From: Limnobacter sp. CACIAM 66H1
Lineage (GTDB): Bacteria > Pseudomonadota > Gammaproteobacteria > Burkholderiales > Burkholderiaceae_B
Assembly: GCF_001601825.1 (NCBI RefSeq)
Contig: NZ_LUJK01000026.1
Coordinates: 1 to 43,344, forward strand
DNA: 43,344 nt
Reading direction: 5' to 3'
Shown here: positions 28,162-38,085 of the stretch, piece after piece
Position numbering within the stretch: position 1 is the first letter of the stretch
Layout of the letters: the number at the start of each line of letters is the position of its first letter
The notes under the pieces: generated by a model
Databases searched by the model: none
The model's input: the letters and a program-made list of their open reading frames with translations, nothing else
What the model was told of the DNA's origin: nothing
Program-made: the position numbers and the translations under genes

Positions 28162-29083
28162 CGCGCAAAGCCCTGCCAGTCAAACTGAAAAACACATCCT
28201 CCAGATTTCCCGGACGATAAATATAATCCACATCAGATTGTGGCGAACGTTTCAATGCCTCCAACATCTCGTCGGCTTTTTCATTCCTGAAATAAAAAGT
28301 CTCGCCTCGCTGCTCAATCGGCTCACCCTTTGAACTGACATGCTGCGACACGCAACGTGCTGCGCCAGTCCCCCACAATTCCAGTACTGCGTGGCCAACT
28401 ACCTTGCGAATCAACGTGAGGGGTTTGTCACAGGCCACAATATTTCCATGATCCAGTACGGCCACCCGGTCCGCCAAGCGCTGTGCCTCATCCATGTAGT
28501 GGGTCGTCAACAACATCGCCATCCCTTGACGCTTCAGGTCCACCAATCGATCCCAAATCACATGTTTCGCTTGCGGGTCCAGGCCCGTAGTTGGCTCATC
28601 AAGAAACAATACTTTTGGCTGATTGATTAAGGCACGAGCCAGCATCAAACGTCTACGCATACCGCCAGACAGCGTGGCTACTGAATCATTTCTGCGATTG
28701 ACCAACTGAGAGAAACTGAGCAGCAATTCTGCACGCTCACGCAATCGTTTGCCGTGCAGACCGAAATAGCGACCAAACACCATCAAGTTCTCGAATACCG
28801 TGAAATCGGGGTCCAAAGCGTCGTATTGGGGCACAACGCCCACATCCTGCCTGGCAATGTGCCCTGCGTCGGGAAGTCTATTCCCAAGCAGTTCCACCAG
28901 GCCTGTGTCCGCTTGAGCCAAGCCCAAAGCCAAAGCAATCGTAGTGGACTTTCCAGCACCGTTCGGTCCCAGTAAAGCAACACACTCGCCCGCATTCAGC
29001 GAAAAGTTCAAACCCGTCAGTACCGCGCGTCCACCGTAGGTTTTGCGTACATCATTCAAGTTCAAAACGGTAGAGCCAGCCAC
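28154..29083 (-). CDS. ABC transporter ATP-binding protein (NodI/DrrA-like)
   Basis: A 309-residue ATPase with Walker A GPNGAGKST (K45), Q-loop (VGVVPQYDALDPDFTV), signature LSGGMRRR, Walker B VLFLDEPTTGLD and the switch histidine in LLTTHYMDEA. A C-terminal domain of about 80 residues, as in the NodI/DrrA/CcmA subfamily, follows. It energises the adjacent ABC-2 permease. The start is GTG at 29081-29083 with a weak, distant GGGAA. A TTGACG at 29123-29128 could be a -35 box but has no good -10 partner. It lies just after the rplQ terminator, so the transporter unit is separate from the ribosomal operon. Confidence 0.92.
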   Translation of the reverse strand: MAGSTVLNLNDVRKTYGGRAVLTGLNFSLNAGECVALLGPNGAGKSTTIALALGLAQADTGLVELLGNRLPDAGHIARQDVGVVPQYDALDPDFTVFENLMVFGRYFGLHGKRLRERAELLLSFSQLVNRRNDSVATLSGGMRRRLMLARALINQPKVLFLDEPTTGLDPQAKHVIWDRLVDLKRQGMAMLLTTHYMDEAQRLADRVAVLDHGNIVACDKPLTLIRKVVGHAVLELWGTGAARCVSQHVSSKGEPIEQRGETFYFRNEKADEMLEALKRSPQSDVDYIYRPGNLEDVFFSLTGRALRDD

Positions 29084-29138
29084 TTACTAAAATTCCCAGC
29101 AATTTTCGACACAAAACAAACCCGTCAACGACAATAAA

Positions 29139-29170
29139 AAAGCCGCGCTAGCATAAGCTAACACGGCTTT
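29139..29170 (-). terminator. Terminator of the ribosomal superoperon after rplQ
   Basis: On the minus strand, AAAGCCGTGTTAGC, loop TTAT and GCTAGCGCGGCTTT pair fully over 14 positions with two G-U wobbles, followed by a T-run. On the plus strand the same positions are C-A mismatches, so the hairpin is built to act on minus-strand transcripts. It lies 83 nt after the rplQ stop. Confidence 0.9.
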
Positions 29171-29253
29171 CTTAAAACTGATTCCGCGGCACTCAAATTC
29201 AGCATCACTTGAAGTGGCAACACAGCCACGACAAAAAGCAATGCCGAATGGTT

Positions 29254-29652
29254 TTAGGCCTGCTCTTCAGCGATTTCTACAATCTCAGCAGTTTCGGGAC
29301 GATCCACCAACTCTACCAAAGCCATTGGTGCATTGTCGCCTTTGCGGAAACCAAACTTCAAAACGCGCATGTAACCACCTGGTCGAGCCGCGTAACGAGG
29401 ACCGATCTCGTCAAACAACTTCACAACCATTTCACGGTCACGCAAGCGGCTAAATGCCAGGCGCTTGTTGGCCAGTGTGGGGGACTTGCCCATGGTGATA
29501 ATGGGTTCTGCAATCTTGCGCAGTTCCTTGGCCTTTGGCAGCGTTGTTTTGATCACTTCGTGACGCAACAAAGCGTTGGTCATGTTTCTAAACATTGCGA
29601 GGCGGTGGCTGCTGGTGCGATTTAGTTTACGCAATCCATGACGGTGACGCAT
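29254..29652 (-). CDS. rplQ: 50S ribosomal protein L17
   Basis: L17 (132 residues) begins [20 protein letters not shown], the conserved 23S rRNA-binding start. It continues with [20 protein letters not shown] and ends with an acidic tail ([10 protein letters not shown]). It sits near the peptide exit tunnel of the 50S subunit. As the last gene of the alpha operon, it follows rpoA after 33 nt and is followed by a strong terminator. Confidence 0.98.
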   Translation of the reverse strand: MRHRHGLRKLNRTSSHRLAMFRNMTNALLRHEVIKTTLPKAKELRKIAEPIITMGKSPTLANKRLAFSRLRDREMVVKLFDEIGPRYAARPGGYMRVLKFGFRKGDNAPMALVELVDRPETAEIVEIAEEQA

Positions 29653-29685
29653 TTTAAATATCCTTCAATCTAACAAACGCTAAGC

Positions 29686-30666
29686 TCAGGGCTTATCGAG
29701 ACCGGCGGGTGGCCAGTTTTCCAATTTCATACCGAGTGTCAAACCGCGTGCGGCCAACACCTCCTTGATTTCGTTCAACGACTTGCGACCCAGGTTCGGA
29801 GTCTTCAACAACTCGTTTTCCGTGCGCTGAATCAGATCGCCGATGTAATAAATGTTTTCGGCTTTCAAACAGTTCGCTGAGCGCACCGTCAGTTCCAGAT
29901 CATCTACCGGACGCAACAGGATTGGATCAACCTGTGGAGCACGCTGAGAAACTTCAGGTTCAGCCGTATTCTCCAGTGCAGCAAACACAGAAAGTTGCTC
30001 AACCAGAATACGTGCGGCCAGACGAATCGACTCCTCAGGTGACAACACACCATTGGTTTCAATCGACATCACCAAACGGTCCAAGTCTGTACGCTGTTCT
30101 ACACGCGCACTTTCCACGGCGTAAGAAACTCGTTTAACCGGGCTGAATGATGCATCCAGTACGATGCGGCCAATCGCCTTGCTCGGCTCGTCAGGGAAAC
30201 GACGAACTGAACCTGGAACATAACCACGTCCTTTCTCAACCTTGATTTGCATGTCCAACTTGCCGCCTTGAGACAAGTGGGCAATCACGTGATCCGGATT
30301 GATAATCTCCACATCATGGGGAAGCTCAATGTCGCCCGCCGTCACTACACCTTCAACCTCGCGCTTCAGAGTCACAGTCACCACATCGCGTGACTCCAAC
30401 TTAAAGACGATTCCTTTCAGGTTCAACAACAGGTCTACAACGTCTTCCTGCACTCCATCCAGTGTCGAGTATTCATGCACAACACCGGCGATCGACACCT
30501 CAGTGGGTGCATAACCAATCATGGATGACAACAACACGCGACGCAGAGCGTTACCCAGAGTGTGGCCATAACCACGCTCAAAGGGCTCCATGACTACTTT
30601 TGCACTGTTGGGGGCGACTGTCTCGACCTCAACAATACGTGGCTTCAGCAAGCTAGCATTAAACAT
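29686..30666 (-). CDS. rpoA: DNA-directed RNA polymerase subunit alpha
   Basis: The alpha subunit (326 residues) nucleates RNA polymerase assembly. The N-terminal dimerisation domain (about 1-230) includes [20 protein letters not shown] linker follows, then the C-terminal domain (about 245-315) with [12 protein letters not shown] and [14 protein letters not shown], which contact UP-element DNA and activators. It lies in the alpha operon between rpsD and rplQ, with 72 nt before it in which I see no defined element. Confidence 0.99.
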   Translation of the reverse strand: MFNASLLKPRIVEVETVAPNSAKVVMEPFERGYGHTLGNALRRVLLSSMIGYAPTEVSIAGVVHEYSTLDGVQEDVVDLLLNLKGIVFKLESRDVVTVTLKREVEGVVTAGDIELPHDVEIINPDHVIAHLSQGGKLDMQIKVEKGRGYVPGSVRRFPDEPSKAIGRIVLDASFSPVKRVSYAVESARVEQRTDLDRLVMSIETNGVLSPEESIRLAARILVEQLSVFAALENTAEPEVSQRAPQVDPILLRPVDDLELTVRSANCLKAENIYYIGDLIQRTENELLKTPNLGRKSLNEIKEVLAARGLTLGMKLENWPPAGLDKP

Positions 30667-30738
30667 TCAAAATCCTTTTCAATACCCTCGGCTCGTTACA
30701 CCGATAAGGCTGGGGATCCCTTGGATCAGTTAATCAAA

Positions 30739-31362
30739 TTAACGTGAGTACAATTCAACGATCAAACTTTCGTTGATCTCTTGAGAAAGGTCAGCGCGCT
30801 CAGGAATGCTCTTGAAAGAACCTTCCATTTTCTTCGCGTCGACATTTACCCACAGCGGGAAACCCATCTGTTCTGCCAAAGTTACAGACTCAACAATACG
30901 CGCCTGAGTCTTCGACTTTTCGCGAATGGAAATCACGTCATTCAACTTCACGGAGTAGGAAGGAATGTTAACGGCCTTGCCATTCACCAAAATCGCCTTG
31001 TGGCTTACCAGCTGACGTGCTTCGGCGCGAGTGGAACCGAAACCCATGCGATAAACCACGTTGTCCAGACGGGATTCCAACAATTGCAACAAGGTTTCAC
31101 CGGTGTTGCCTTTGCGGCGTGACGCTTCAGCGAAGTAGCGACGGAACTGCTTTTCCAGCACACCATACATACGCTTCACTTTTTGCTTTTCACGCAATTG
31201 TTGACCGTAGTCAGAGGTACGAGCACCTGAGGTGCGACCATGCTGACCTGGCTTTGAATCCAGCTTGCACTTGGAATCGAGACTACGGCGTGCGCTTTTC
31301 AGACTTAAATCTGTGCCTTCACGACGTGACAACTTACACTTTGGAGCTGTATATCTAGCCAC
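30739..31362 (-). CDS. rpsD: 30S ribosomal protein S4
   Basis: S4 (207 residues) begins [16 protein letters not shown] and contains the S4 RNA-binding domain ([19 protein letters not shown]). It is a primary 16S rRNA binder and, in E. coli, the translational repressor of the alpha operon. Only two cysteines are present in the N-terminal region, so this is the zinc-free form. The start is GTG with AGAGG 6 nt upstream. The 76-nt gap to rpsK holds a small hairpin (31403-31419, 5-bp stem CGCCA/TGGCG) that could be an S4 target, though this is speculative. Confidence 0.99.
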   Translation of the reverse strand: MARYTAPKCKLSRREGTDLSLKSARRSLDSKCKLDSKPGQHGRTSGARTSDYGQQLREKQKVKRMYGVLEKQFRRYFAEASRRKGNTGETLLQLLESRLDNVVYRMGFGSTRAEARQLVSHKAILVNGKAVNIPSYSVKLNDVISIREKSKTQARIVESVTLAEQMGFPLWVNVDAKKMEGSFKSIPERADLSQEINESLIVELYSR

Positions 31363-31438
31363 TTGAAACCTCTTTCATTACGCGATTTGACTCGCTTCAG
31401 TCCGCCAAACGATCTGGCGAACAATGGTCTTAAAAAAA

Positions 31439-31834
31439 TTAGATGCGACGACGCTTGGGAGGACGACATCCGTTGTGTGGGATCGGAGTGATGTCAGAAA
31501 TACTGGTCACTTTGATACCCAATGCATTCAAAGCACGTACGCTGGACTCACGGCCTGGGCCTGGTCCTTTGATGAGCACTTCAACTGTCTTGATACCGCA
31601 TTCTTGCGCGGCCTTGCCTGCCACTTCAGCAGCCACCTGAGCAGCAAAAGGAGTCGACTTGCGTGAACCCTTGAAGCCCTGAGCACCCGATGTAGACCAA
31701 GCCAAGGCATTGCCTTGACGATCTGTGATCGTGATGATGGTGTTGTTGAATGAGGCGTGCACGTGCGCAATACCGTCAGAAATATTCTTTTTGACTTTTT
31801 TGCGTGCGCGGTTATTCGCTGTTCCTTTGGCCAT
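31439..31834 (-). CDS. rpsK: 30S ribosomal protein S11
   Basis: S11 (131 residues) is identified by [33 protein letters not shown] and the terminal [18 protein letters not shown]. It forms part of the 30S platform around the mRNA exit. It lies between rpsM and rpsD in the alpha operon, 27 nt after rpsM. Confidence 0.99.
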   Translation of the reverse strand: MAKGTANNRARKKVKKNISDGIAHVHASFNNTIITITDRQGNALAWSTSGAQGFKGSRKSTPFAAQVAAEVAGKAAQECGIKTVEVLIKGPGPGRESSVRALNALGIKVTSISDITPIPHNGCRPPKRRRI

Positions 31835-31861
31835 TTGGCTAACCTTCCTATGATTACCTGA

Positions 31862-32227
31862 TTATTTCTTCAGTGCGATACCAGCACGCTTCGGACCCTT
31901 GCGAGTGCGAGAGTTTGTGCGAGTACGCTGACCACGTACAGGCAGACCCTTGCGGTGACGAAAACCACGATAGCAACCCAAATCCATCAAGCGCTTGATG
32001 TTCATGGTTACTTCACGGCGCAGATCACCTTCAGTCAGGTACTTGCCCACTTCGTCACGCAGCTTTTCCAAATCTGCGTCGTCGAGGTCTTTAACCTTTT
32101 TGGACTCAGGAATTGAGGTCACTGCACAAATCTTCTTGGCGGTGGAACGACCAATGCCGAAAATAGCAGTCAGACCGATAACGGTATGCTGGTGGCTTGG
32201 AATGTTAATGCCGGCAATACGAGCCAT
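31862..32227 (-). CDS. rpsM: 30S ribosomal protein S13
   Basis: S13 (121 residues) starts [20 protein letters not shown] and ends with the basic tail [18 protein letters not shown] that reaches the P-site tRNA. The helix-hairpin motif [13 protein letters not shown] is present. It sits in the 30S head and contacts the 50S subunit. The ATG has AAGGGG at good spacing. In the alpha operon it follows rpmJ after 15 nt. Confidence 0.99.
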   Translation of the reverse strand: MARIAGINIPSHQHTVIGLTAIFGIGRSTAKKICAVTSIPESKKVKDLDDADLEKLRDEVGKYLTEGDLRREVTMNIKRLMDLGCYRGFRHRKGLPVRGQRTRTNSRTRKGPKRAGIALKK

Positions 32228-32242
32228 TTAAATCCCCTTTTA

Positions 32243-32356
32243 TTAACCTTGACGCTGCTTGTGGCGCGGCTCAGAACAAATCACGCGAACAACGCCCTTG
32301 CGCTTGATCACTTTGCATTTTCTACAAATCTTTTTTACAGATGCCTGAACTTTCAT
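32243..32356 (-). CDS. rpmJ: 50S ribosomal protein L36
   Basis: A 37-residue gene below usual length cut-offs. It reads [19 protein letters not shown], then a KGVVRVIC segment and PRHKQRQG. C11, C14, C27 and H32 form the zinc site, so this is the zinc-containing form of L36. It lies between infA (24 nt) and rpsM (15 nt), its standard place at the spc/alpha boundary. Confidence 0.97.
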   Translation of the reverse strand: MKVQASVKKICRKCKVIKRKGVVRVICSEPRHKQRQG

Positions 32357-32380
32357 GGCGAAACTCCAAAAAGAACCAAT

Positions 32381-32599
32381 TCATTTGGCTCGAAAAACAA
32401 TTCGTGCTCTGGACAAGTCGTACGGCGTCAACTCAACCGTCACCTTGTCACCAGGAAGAATACGAATGTAGTTCATCCGCATCTTGCCTGATATGTGACC
32501 AAGCACCACGTGACCATTTTCCAATTTCACTCGAAAAGTGGCGTTAGGGAGGTTTTCAACTACCTCTCCCTGCATTTGGATAACGTCGTCTTTAGACAA
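32381..32599 (-). CDS. infA: Translation initiation factor IF-1
   Basis: IF-1 (72 residues) is an OB-fold protein that binds the 30S A site during initiation. The sequence [18 protein letters not shown] and the ending [10 protein letters not shown] are canonical. The start codon is TTG (32597-32599), 3 nt after the secY stop, with AGG overlapping the end of secY. No ATG or GTG in frame would keep the conserved N-terminus. The TTG start and tight coupling to secY may hold its synthesis low. Confidence 0.96.
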   Translation of the reverse strand: MSKDDVIQMQGEVVENLPNATFRVKLENGHVVLGHISGKMRMNYIRILPGDKVTVELTPYDLSRARIVFRAK

Positions 32600-32602
32600 T
32601 CA

Positions 32603-33931
32603 CTACCTCGTTAATCCAGAACCCTTGAAGCTTGATTTCTTCAACAGGCTGTCGTATTGCTGGGACATCACGTAGGCCTGAACCTGTGCCATGAAATCCA
32701 TCGCAACCACTACAATAATCAACAGAGATGTACCGCCAAAATAGAACGGAACACTCAATCCCAAAACCAGGAACTCCGGCAACAAACACACCAAGGTGAT
32801 GTATGCCGCACCGATCAGAGTAAGACGAGTCAACACCTTATCGATGTAACGGGATGTCTGCTCACCGGGGCGAATTCCAGGCAAAAATGCACCACTTTTT
32901 TTCAAGTTGTCTGCTGTCTCTCTGCTGTTAAACACCAATGCAGTGTAAAAGAAACAGAAGAATACAATCGCAGCTGCGTAGAGCAACATGTACAGGGGGT
33001 GTCCGGGAGAGAGAGTCTGTGAAACCTCTTTCAAGAAACCCACCACAGCACCGTCACCGGACCCGAACCAACTTGTCAAAGTCGCGGGCAGCAAAATGAT
33101 GCTTGACGCGAAAATCGGAGGAATCACACCGGCCATATTCAACTTCAATGGCAAATGTGAAGTCTGTCCCTGATAAATCTTGTTGCCGACTTGTCTCTTT
33201 GCGTAGTTGACAGTGATCTTGCGCTGACCGCGCTCTACAAACACCACCAAATAAGTCACCGCCACGGCAAGAACCACAATCATCAGAGCAACGAGAGAGT
33301 TCATTGCACCGGTTCTAACCAGCTCAAACAACCCACCAATCGCCCCAGGCAAGCCCGCCGCAATTCCCGCGAAAATCAGGATCGAAATACCATTCCCTAA
33401 GCCTCGCTCGGTAATCTGCTCGCCCAGCCACATCAGGAACATGGTACCGGTGACCAGCGAAACGGCGGTGGTGAAGCGAAATGCCATTCCTGGGTCAATT
33501 ACCAAACCAGCTTGTGACTCCAGAGCGACCGAAATACCAATCGCTTGGAAGGTGGCCAAAAAGAAAGTGCCGTAGCGAGTGTACTGGGTAATCTTTCGAC
33601 GACCCGCTTCACCTTCCTTCTTCAAGGCCTCCAGCTGCGGTACAACCACACTGGCCAATTGCATAACAATCGACGCAGAAATGTAGGGCATGATACCCAA
33701 CGCAAAGACGGTAAAACGGGACAAAGCCCCGCCCGAGAACATGTTGAACATGCCCAAAATACCGCCTTGCTGGCTGTCAAACAGCTGCTTAAGCTGCGTA
33801 GGATCGATTCCAGGTACCGGAATATGTGCGCCAATACGATACACAATCAGAGCCAGCAACAAAAACACCAGACGCTTACGCAGGTCAGTGAATTTGTTGG
33901 ATGACGCCAATGTAGATGGATTAAAGGCCAC
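32603..33931 (-). CDS. secY: Protein translocase subunit SecY
   Basis: SecY (442 residues) is the ten-helix channel of the Sec translocon. Hallmarks are the N-terminal [20 protein letters not shown], the plug region after IPVPGID (about 60-75), [15 protein letters not shown], and the cytoplasmic loop [14 protein letters not shown]-terminal helices follow. The start is GTG at 33929-33931, 11 nt after rplO. It keeps its standard place in the spc operon before infA. Confidence 0.99.
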   Translation of the reverse strand: MAFNPSTLASSNKFTDLRKRLVFLLLALIVYRIGAHIPVPGIDPTQLKQLFDSQQGGILGMFNMFSGGALSRFTVFALGIMPYISASIVMQLASVVVPQLEALKKEGEAGRRKITQYTRYGTFFLATFQAIGISVALESQAGLVIDPGMAFRFTTAVSLVTGTMFLMWLGEQITERGLGNGISILIFAGIAAGLPGAIGGLFELVRTGAMNSLVALMIVVLAVAVTYLVVFVERGQRKITVNYAKRQVGNKIYQGQTSHLPLKLNMAGVIPPIFASSIILLPATLTSWFGSGDGAVVGFLKEVSQTLSPGHPLYMLLYAAAIVFFCFFYTALVFNSRETADNLKKSGAFLPGIRPGEQTSRYIDKVLTRLTLIGAAYITLVCLLPEFLVLGLSVPFYFGGTSLLIIVVVAMDFMAQVQAYVMSQQYDSLLKKSSFKGSGLTR

Positions 33932-33942
33932 GCGATGCTCTC

Positions 33943-34377
33943 TTAAGCGTTAATGGAGCCACCAGCTGCCGCGATGGCCTCTGCTGCGCCTTTCGTTGCC
34001 TTAATGCCGTTCAATACCACAGCACGCTTGATCTCGCCAGCCAGAATGACCTTCACGGACAAGGTTTGAGCAGGAACCAAACCAGCCTGCTTCAAAGTCA
34101 GGATGTCAATGGTGTCTACGGCCAATGTGTCCAAATCTGTCAAACGGATCTGAGCGTTAAAGGCAGCAGTGCGTGAGGAGAAACCACGCTTTGGCAAACG
34201 GCGGTGCATCGGCATTTGACCGCCTTCAAAACCAACCTTGTGAAAACCACCACTGCGTGACTTCTGACCCTTGTGACCACGGCCAGCAGTTTTACCCCAG
34301 CCAGAGCCAATACCACGGCCCACGCGCTTTCGGTTGAACTTACTGCCTGGTGCAGGTGCAAGTGTATTCAATTCCAT
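33943..34377 (-). CDS. rplO: 50S ribosomal protein L15
   Basis: L15 (144 residues) shows the basic glycine-rich N-terminal extension ([21 protein letters not shown]) and the [14 protein letters not shown] motif. It is a late-assembling 50S protein. Its ATG shares the A of the rpmD stop (TAATG at 34375-34379), so it is probably translated by reinitiation after L30. Confidence 0.99.
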   Translation of the reverse strand: MELNTLAPAPGSKFNRKRVGRGIGSGWGKTAGRGHKGQKSRSGGFHKVGFEGGQMPMHRRLPKRGFSSRTAAFNAQIRLTDLDTLAVDTIDILTLKQAGLVPAQTLSVKVILAGEIKRAVVLNGIKATKGAAEAIAAAGGSINA

Positions 34378-34559
34378 TATGCAGCCTCAACTTTCAACAG
34401 GTAGGACACCTTGTTAATCATTCCACGCACCTCGGGTGTATCAACCAGCACTCGGCTGTGATTCATACGACGCAGACCCAAACCACGCACGGTAGCGCGA
34501 TGAGTTTCTTTGGTTCCGATGATGCTCTTAACCAACGTAACTTTTACAGATCCGCTCAT
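34377..34559 (-). CDS. rpmD: 50S ribosomal protein L30
   Basis: L30 (60 residues), with [20 protein letters not shown], then [13 protein letters not shown] and the [17 protein letters not shown] end. It is a small 50S protein encoded between rpsE (2-nt gap) and rplO (1-nt overlap) in the spc operon. Confidence 0.98.
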   Translation of the reverse strand: MSGSVKVTLVKSIIGTKETHRATVRGLGLRRMNHSRVLVDTPEVRGMINKVSYLLKVEAA

Positions 34560-34561
34560 GA

Positions 34562-35086
34562 TTAAGCCTCAAATAACTTTTCAACTGACAAGCCACGCTT
34601 GGCGGCAATCTCAGCTGGGGTTTGCAACTTGCCCAAGGCATCCAAAGTTGCGCGAACCAGATTATACGGATTCGAAGAACCGTGGCTTTTGGCCACGATA
34701 TTGCGAACACCCACAACTTCCAGAACAGCTCGCATTGGACCACCTGCGATAATACCGGTACCCTCTTGCGCTGGTGCCAGGAAAACCTTGGAGGCGCCGT
34801 GCTGTCCGAAAACGATGTGATGAATAGAGCCATCGCGCAGCGATACTTTTTCCATCTGGCGACGAGCCTGCTCCATGGCCTTCTGAACTGCCACCGGCAC
34901 TTCACGGGATTTGCCTTTGCCCATACCCACGCTGCCGTCGCCGTCACCTACGACAGTCAATGCGGCGAAGCCCAGAATACGACCACCCTTAACAACCTTA
35001 GTCACGCGGTTAACCGCGATCATTTTTTCCTTAAGGCCGTCATCACGCGCTTCAGGCGCGGCATTTTTACCTTGCATTCTTGCCAT
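34562..35086 (-). CDS. rpsE: 30S ribosomal protein S5
   Basis: S5 (174 residues) has the double-stranded RNA-binding-like N-domain ([17 protein letters not shown]) and [18 protein letters not shown], which contribute to translational accuracy. The ATG at 35084-35086 is chosen because AAGGAG is 5 nt upstream. A GTG two codons earlier lies directly against that site. It is in the spc operon, 9 nt after rplR. Confidence 0.98.
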   Translation of the reverse strand: MARMQGKNAAPEARDDGLKEKMIAVNRVTKVVKGGRILGFAALTVVGDGDGSVGMGKGKSREVPVAVQKAMEQARRQMEKVSLRDGSIHHIVFGQHGASKVFLAPAQEGTGIIAGGPMRAVLEVVGVRNIVAKSHGSSNPYNLVRATLDALGKLQTPAEIAAKRGLSVEKLFEA

Positions 35087-35095
35087 GATCACTCC

Positions 35096-35458
35096 TTAGA
35101 ATTTCAAGCCAGCTTCACGCGCAGCGTCAGCCAGTTCTTTAACGCGACCATGGTAGGCAAAGCCTGAGCGGTCGAAAGCAACTTCGCTGATGCCGGCAGC
35201 CAAAGCACGCTTGGCGATTGCGGCTCCGACCAGCGCTGCTGCAGCTTTATTTGAACCAGACTTTCCATCCAGCTGGGCACGCAACTCTTTATCGTTCGTA
35301 GACGCAGCCGCCAATACCTGACCGCCGTCTGCAGAATGAACAGCAGCGTAGATGTGAGAATTGGTACGGAACACACACAGACGTGTCGCGCGGGCAAGCG
35401 CAATGCGACGTCTGGTTTGTTTTGCACGACGGACACGTGCTTCTTGTTTAGTTTCCAT
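35096..35458 (-). CDS. rplR: 50S ribosomal protein L18
   Basis: L18 (120 residues), a 5S rRNA-binding protein. The basic start [20 protein letters not shown] and the end [20 protein letters not shown] are typical. It acts with L5 in building the central protuberance. It lies between rplF (18 nt) and rpsE. Confidence 0.98.
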   Translation of the reverse strand: METKQEARVRRAKQTRRRIALARATRLCVFRTNSHIYAAVHSADGGQVLAAASTNDKELRAQLDGKSGSNKAAAALVGAAIAKRALAAGISEVAFDRSGFAYHGRVKELADAAREAGLKF

Positions 35459-35476
35459 GATTTACCTCTTGGTGCC

Positions 35477-36010
35477 TTATTTCTTCTTGGTCTCTTTGAT
35501 AACCACACGCTCATCGGAATAACGCACACCCTTGCCTTTGTATGGCTCTGGCGGACGGTACGCGCGAATTTCTGCTGCGGTTTGACCAATCACTTGTTTA
35601 TCGGCACCCTTCAGAATGATCTCTGTAGGTGTTGGCGTTTCGGCCTTCACGCCGGCTGGCAACTTGTGAATGACAGGATGAGAGAAGCCTAGCGCCAGGT
35701 TGATGGAATCACCCTGAACTGCTGCTTTATAACCCACACCAACCAACTGCAACTTGCGCTCGAAACCCTTGCTCACACCATTAACCATATTGGCCAACAA
35801 TGCCCTGGCCGTACCAGCCTGTGCGTTCGCATCAGTCGTATCAACAATCGGTTTAACCGACAGAACGCCATTCTCAAACACCGGCATCACCAATGAATTC
35901 ACATTCAGCTTCAATTCAGCGTTGCCGCCCTTCACTGAAACCACCTGTCCATTCACGGTAACCTGCACGCTCGAAGGCACAGAAATGGGAGCTTTCGCTA
36001 CTCTTGACAT
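35477..36010 (-). CDS. rplF: 50S ribosomal protein L6
   Basis: L6 (177 residues) starts [19 protein letters not shown] and has two repeated alpha/beta domains. The conserved GVGYKA and the C-terminal [16 protein letters not shown] are present. It binds 23S rRNA near the sarcin-ricin loop. The gene follows rpsH after 12 nt. Confidence 0.99.
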   Translation of the reverse strand: MSRVAKAPISVPSSVQVTVNGQVVSVKGGNAELKLNVNSLVMPVFENGVLSVKPIVDTTDANAQAGTARALLANMVNGVSKGFERKLQLVGVGYKAAVQGDSINLALGFSHPVIHKLPAGVKAETPTPTEIILKGADKQVIGQTAAEIRAYRPPEPYKGKGVRYSDERVVIKETKKK

Positions 36011-36022
36011 TTCATTACCCCT

Positions 36023-36418
36023 TTAAGCCACATAGCAGATAACTTCGCCGCCGATACCAGTGGTACGGGCCTTGCGATCAGTCATCACGCCTTTGGAAGT
36101 TGAAACAATTGCCACACCCAAGCCGTTCATCACCTGAGGAATGTCGTCTTTACCTTTGTAAATGCGCAAGCCTGGCTTTGACACACGCTCGATCTTCTCG
36201 ATCACAGGGCGGCCAGCGTAATACTTCAACTCAATTTTCAATACAGGCTTTGCAGACTCACCCACAATTGAGAAACTCTCAATGTAACCTTCATCTTTCA
36301 AAACTTGCGCAATAGCTACCTTCACTTTTGAGGAAGGCATCTCAACCGAAACCTTGTCAACACCTTGAGCATTGCGAATGCGGGTCAACATGTCGGCGAT
36401 TGGATCACTCATACTCAT
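36023..36418 (-). CDS. rpsH: 30S ribosomal protein S8
   Basis: S8 (131 residues), with [15 protein letters not shown] and the C-terminal [20 protein letters not shown]. It is a primary 16S rRNA binder and, in E. coli, the feedback repressor of the spc operon. I chose the first ATG (36416-36418) because AAGGGG stands 8 nt upstream; a second ATG two codons later is possible. Confidence 0.98.
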   Translation of the reverse strand: MSMSDPIADMLTRIRNAQGVDKVSVEMPSSKVKVAIAQVLKDEGYIESFSIVGESAKPVLKIELKYYAGRPVIEKIERVSKPGLRIYKGKDDIPQVMNGLGVAIVSTSKGVMTDRKARTTGIGGEVICYVA

Positions 36419-36430
36419 AATTAGAACCCC

Positions 36431-36736
36431 TTACCAACTTGCCTTAGTGATTCCAGGAATCTCACCACGCATGGCAATTTCACGGATCTTGTTACGGGCC
36501 AAACCGAACAAACGGAATGTGCCGCGGGGACGACCAGTCAATTCGCAGCGGTTACGCTGACGAGTTGGGTTCGCATTTCTTGGCATCGCCTGCAACTTAA
36601 GACGTGCCTCATAGCGGTCTGCTTCACTGACCGACTGATCTTTCACAATCTTGTTCAAAGCTTCGCGCTTGGCTGCGTATTTCTTAACCAATGCTGCGCG
36701 CTTTTTCTCACGATTAATCAAAGCTAGTTTTGCCAC
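36431..36736 (-). CDS. rpsN: 30S ribosomal protein S14
   Basis: S14 (101 residues) is the long zinc-free form: [20 protein letters not shown], then [20 protein letters not shown] and the terminal [11 protein letters not shown]. It sits in the 30S head. The start is GTG with GAGG 6 nt upstream, 8 nt after rplE. No second, zinc-type copy is in this window. Confidence 0.98.
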   Translation of the reverse strand: MAKLALINREKKRAALVKKYAAKREALNKIVKDQSVSEADRYEARLKLQAMPRNANPTRQRNRCELTGRPRGTFRLFGLARNKIREIAMRGEIPGITKASW

Positions 36737-36744
36737 GTCACACC

Positions 36745-37284
36745 TCAGTTACGGAACGGGAACTTGAAAGCGGTCAACAAAGCCTTGGCTTCATCGTTGG
36801 TACGCGCTGTCGTAGTTACACTGATGTTGAGACCCCGAAGTGCGTCGATCTTGTCGTACTCAATCTCAGGGAAAATAATCTGTTCTTTGATGCCGATGTT
36901 GTAATTGCCACGGCCATCGAAGGACTTGCCAGATACGCCACGGAAATCGCGCACACGAGGAAACGCGATAGTTACCAAACGATCCAGGAATTCATACATG
37001 CGATCTCCACGCAGAGTCACCATGCAACCCACAGGATAACCTTCGCGAATCTTGAAACCGGCGATCGCCTTCTTGGCCTTGGTAACCACAGGCTTCTGAC
37101 CCGCGATTTTTGTCAAATCGCCCACAGCATGCTCAATGATCTTCTTGTCGTTGACAGCCTCACCCACACCCATATTCAGGGTGATTTTGGTAATGCGAGG
37201 CACTTCCATCACAGACTTGTAACCAAACTGTTTGGTCAACTGACCAACCACTTCGTTTCTATAAAACTCTTGAAAACGTGACAC
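36745..37284 (-). CDS. rplE: 50S ribosomal protein L5
   Basis: L5 (179 residues) binds 5S rRNA and the P-site tRNA elbow. [16 protein letters not shown], the segment [15 protein letters not shown], and the end [18 protein letters not shown] are canonical. The start is GTG with AGGGGG 5 nt upstream. It lies between rplX and rpsN in the spc operon. Confidence 0.99.
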   Translation of the reverse strand: MSRFQEFYRNEVVGQLTKQFGYKSVMEVPRITKITLNMGVGEAVNDKKIIEHAVGDLTKIAGQKPVVTKAKKAIAGFKIREGYPVGCMVTLRGDRMYEFLDRLVTIAFPRVRDFRGVSGKSFDGRGNYNIGIKEQIIFPEIEYDKIDALRGLNISVTTTARTNDEAKALLTAFKFPFRN

Positions 37285-37294
37285 GACGGCCCCC

Positions 37295-37609
37295 TTAGTT
37301 TGCCAACTGAGCGCCGGTTTTCACCAGGACTCGCACGGACTTCCCATCAACTTCCTTGATGGCTACACGAGATGGCTTACCTGTCTCTTTGTCAAACAAA
37401 CTGACATTGGACTGGTGGATGGGCATTGTCTTGTCAACAACACCACCAACATCTCCCTTCATAGGATTTGGCTTTTGATGCTTCTTAACGATGTTGACAC
37501 CCTCTACCAAGAGGTACTCATCATTCACGCGGGAAAGTACAACGCCTTTCTTTCCCTTGAACTTGCCGTTAAGAACCAGCACTTCATCGCCTTTGCGAAT
37601 TTTGTTCAT
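37295..37609 (-). CDS. rplX: 50S ribosomal protein L24
   Basis: L24 (104 residues) carries a KOW motif near the N-terminus ([19 protein letters not shown]) and the [19 protein letters not shown] segment. It is an early 23S rRNA assembly initiator near the exit tunnel. The gene lies 7 nt after rplN. Confidence 0.98.
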   Translation of the reverse strand: MNKIRKGDEVLVLNGKFKGKKGVVLSRVNDEYLLVEGVNIVKKHQKPNPMKGDVGGVVDKTMPIHQSNVSLFDKETGKPSRVAIKEVDGKSVRVLVKTGAQLAN

Positions 37610-37616
37610 ATTTACC

Positions 37617-37985
37617 TCACAGAACTTCTGGTGCCAACGACACGATTTTCATGAACTTTTCATTACGAAGCTCACGTGTCACTGGGCCAAAAATACGGGT
37701 ACCGATGGGTTCGAGTTTTGCATTCAACAAAACCGCTGCGTTGCTATCGAATTTGATCAACGCGCCATCTGGACGACGAACGCCCTTGGCAGTGCGAACC
37801 ACTACTGCGTTGTAAATTTCGCCTTTCTTGACACGACCGCGTGGGGCCGCATCTTTAATGGAGACCTTGATGATGTCACCAATGCCCGCGTAACGGCGCT
37901 TGGAACCACCAAGAACCTTGATGCACATTACAGAACGCGCACCCGTGTTGTCGGCCACATCTAGCCGTGATTGCATTTGTATCAT
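37617..37985 (-). CDS. rplN: 50S ribosomal protein L14
   Basis: L14 (122 residues) starts [20 protein letters not shown] and includes [20 protein letters not shown]. It forms an intersubunit bridge. It is the first gene of the spc segment and is preceded by 108 nt of spacer containing a strong hairpin and a possible promoter. Its ATG has no visible Shine-Dalgarno, unlike its neighbours. Confidence 0.99.
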   Translation of the reverse strand: MIQMQSRLDVADNTGARSVMCIKVLGGSKRRYAGIGDIIKVSIKDAAPRGRVKKGEIYNAVVVRTAKGVRRPDGALIKFDSNAAVLLNAKLEPIGTRIFGPVTRELRNEKFMKIVSLAPEVL

Positions 37986-38048
37986 GGATTGTCAAACCAA
38001 CTTAATTGCTTTCGCAACCAGTTTTGGTCCCGCAAGGGTTGAAAAGAT

Positions 38049-38069
38049 AGCCTGCTATGGTAGCAGGCT
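38049..38069. other. Perfect hairpin at the S10/spc operon boundary
   Basis: AGCCTGCTA, loop TGG and TAGCAGGCT make a perfect 9-bp stem in the 108-nt gap between rpsQ and rplN. It is not followed by a run of Ts on the minus strand (ATCTTTTC), so it is not a classic terminator. It may be an attenuator, an RNA processing site or a protein-binding site. Confidence 0.6.
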
Positions 38070-38085
38070 TGAATTACTTGAGCAA
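38057..38085 (-). promoter_or_regulatory. Possible spc promoter upstream of rplN
   Basis: On the minus strand, TTGCTC (38080-38085) and TACCAT (38057-38062) are separated by 17 nt, and the -10 is preceded by TGC, an extended -10 element. The location matches the place of the spc promoter in E. coli. The -10 lies in the loop region of the hairpin noted here, so the two readings compete. Confidence 0.35.
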
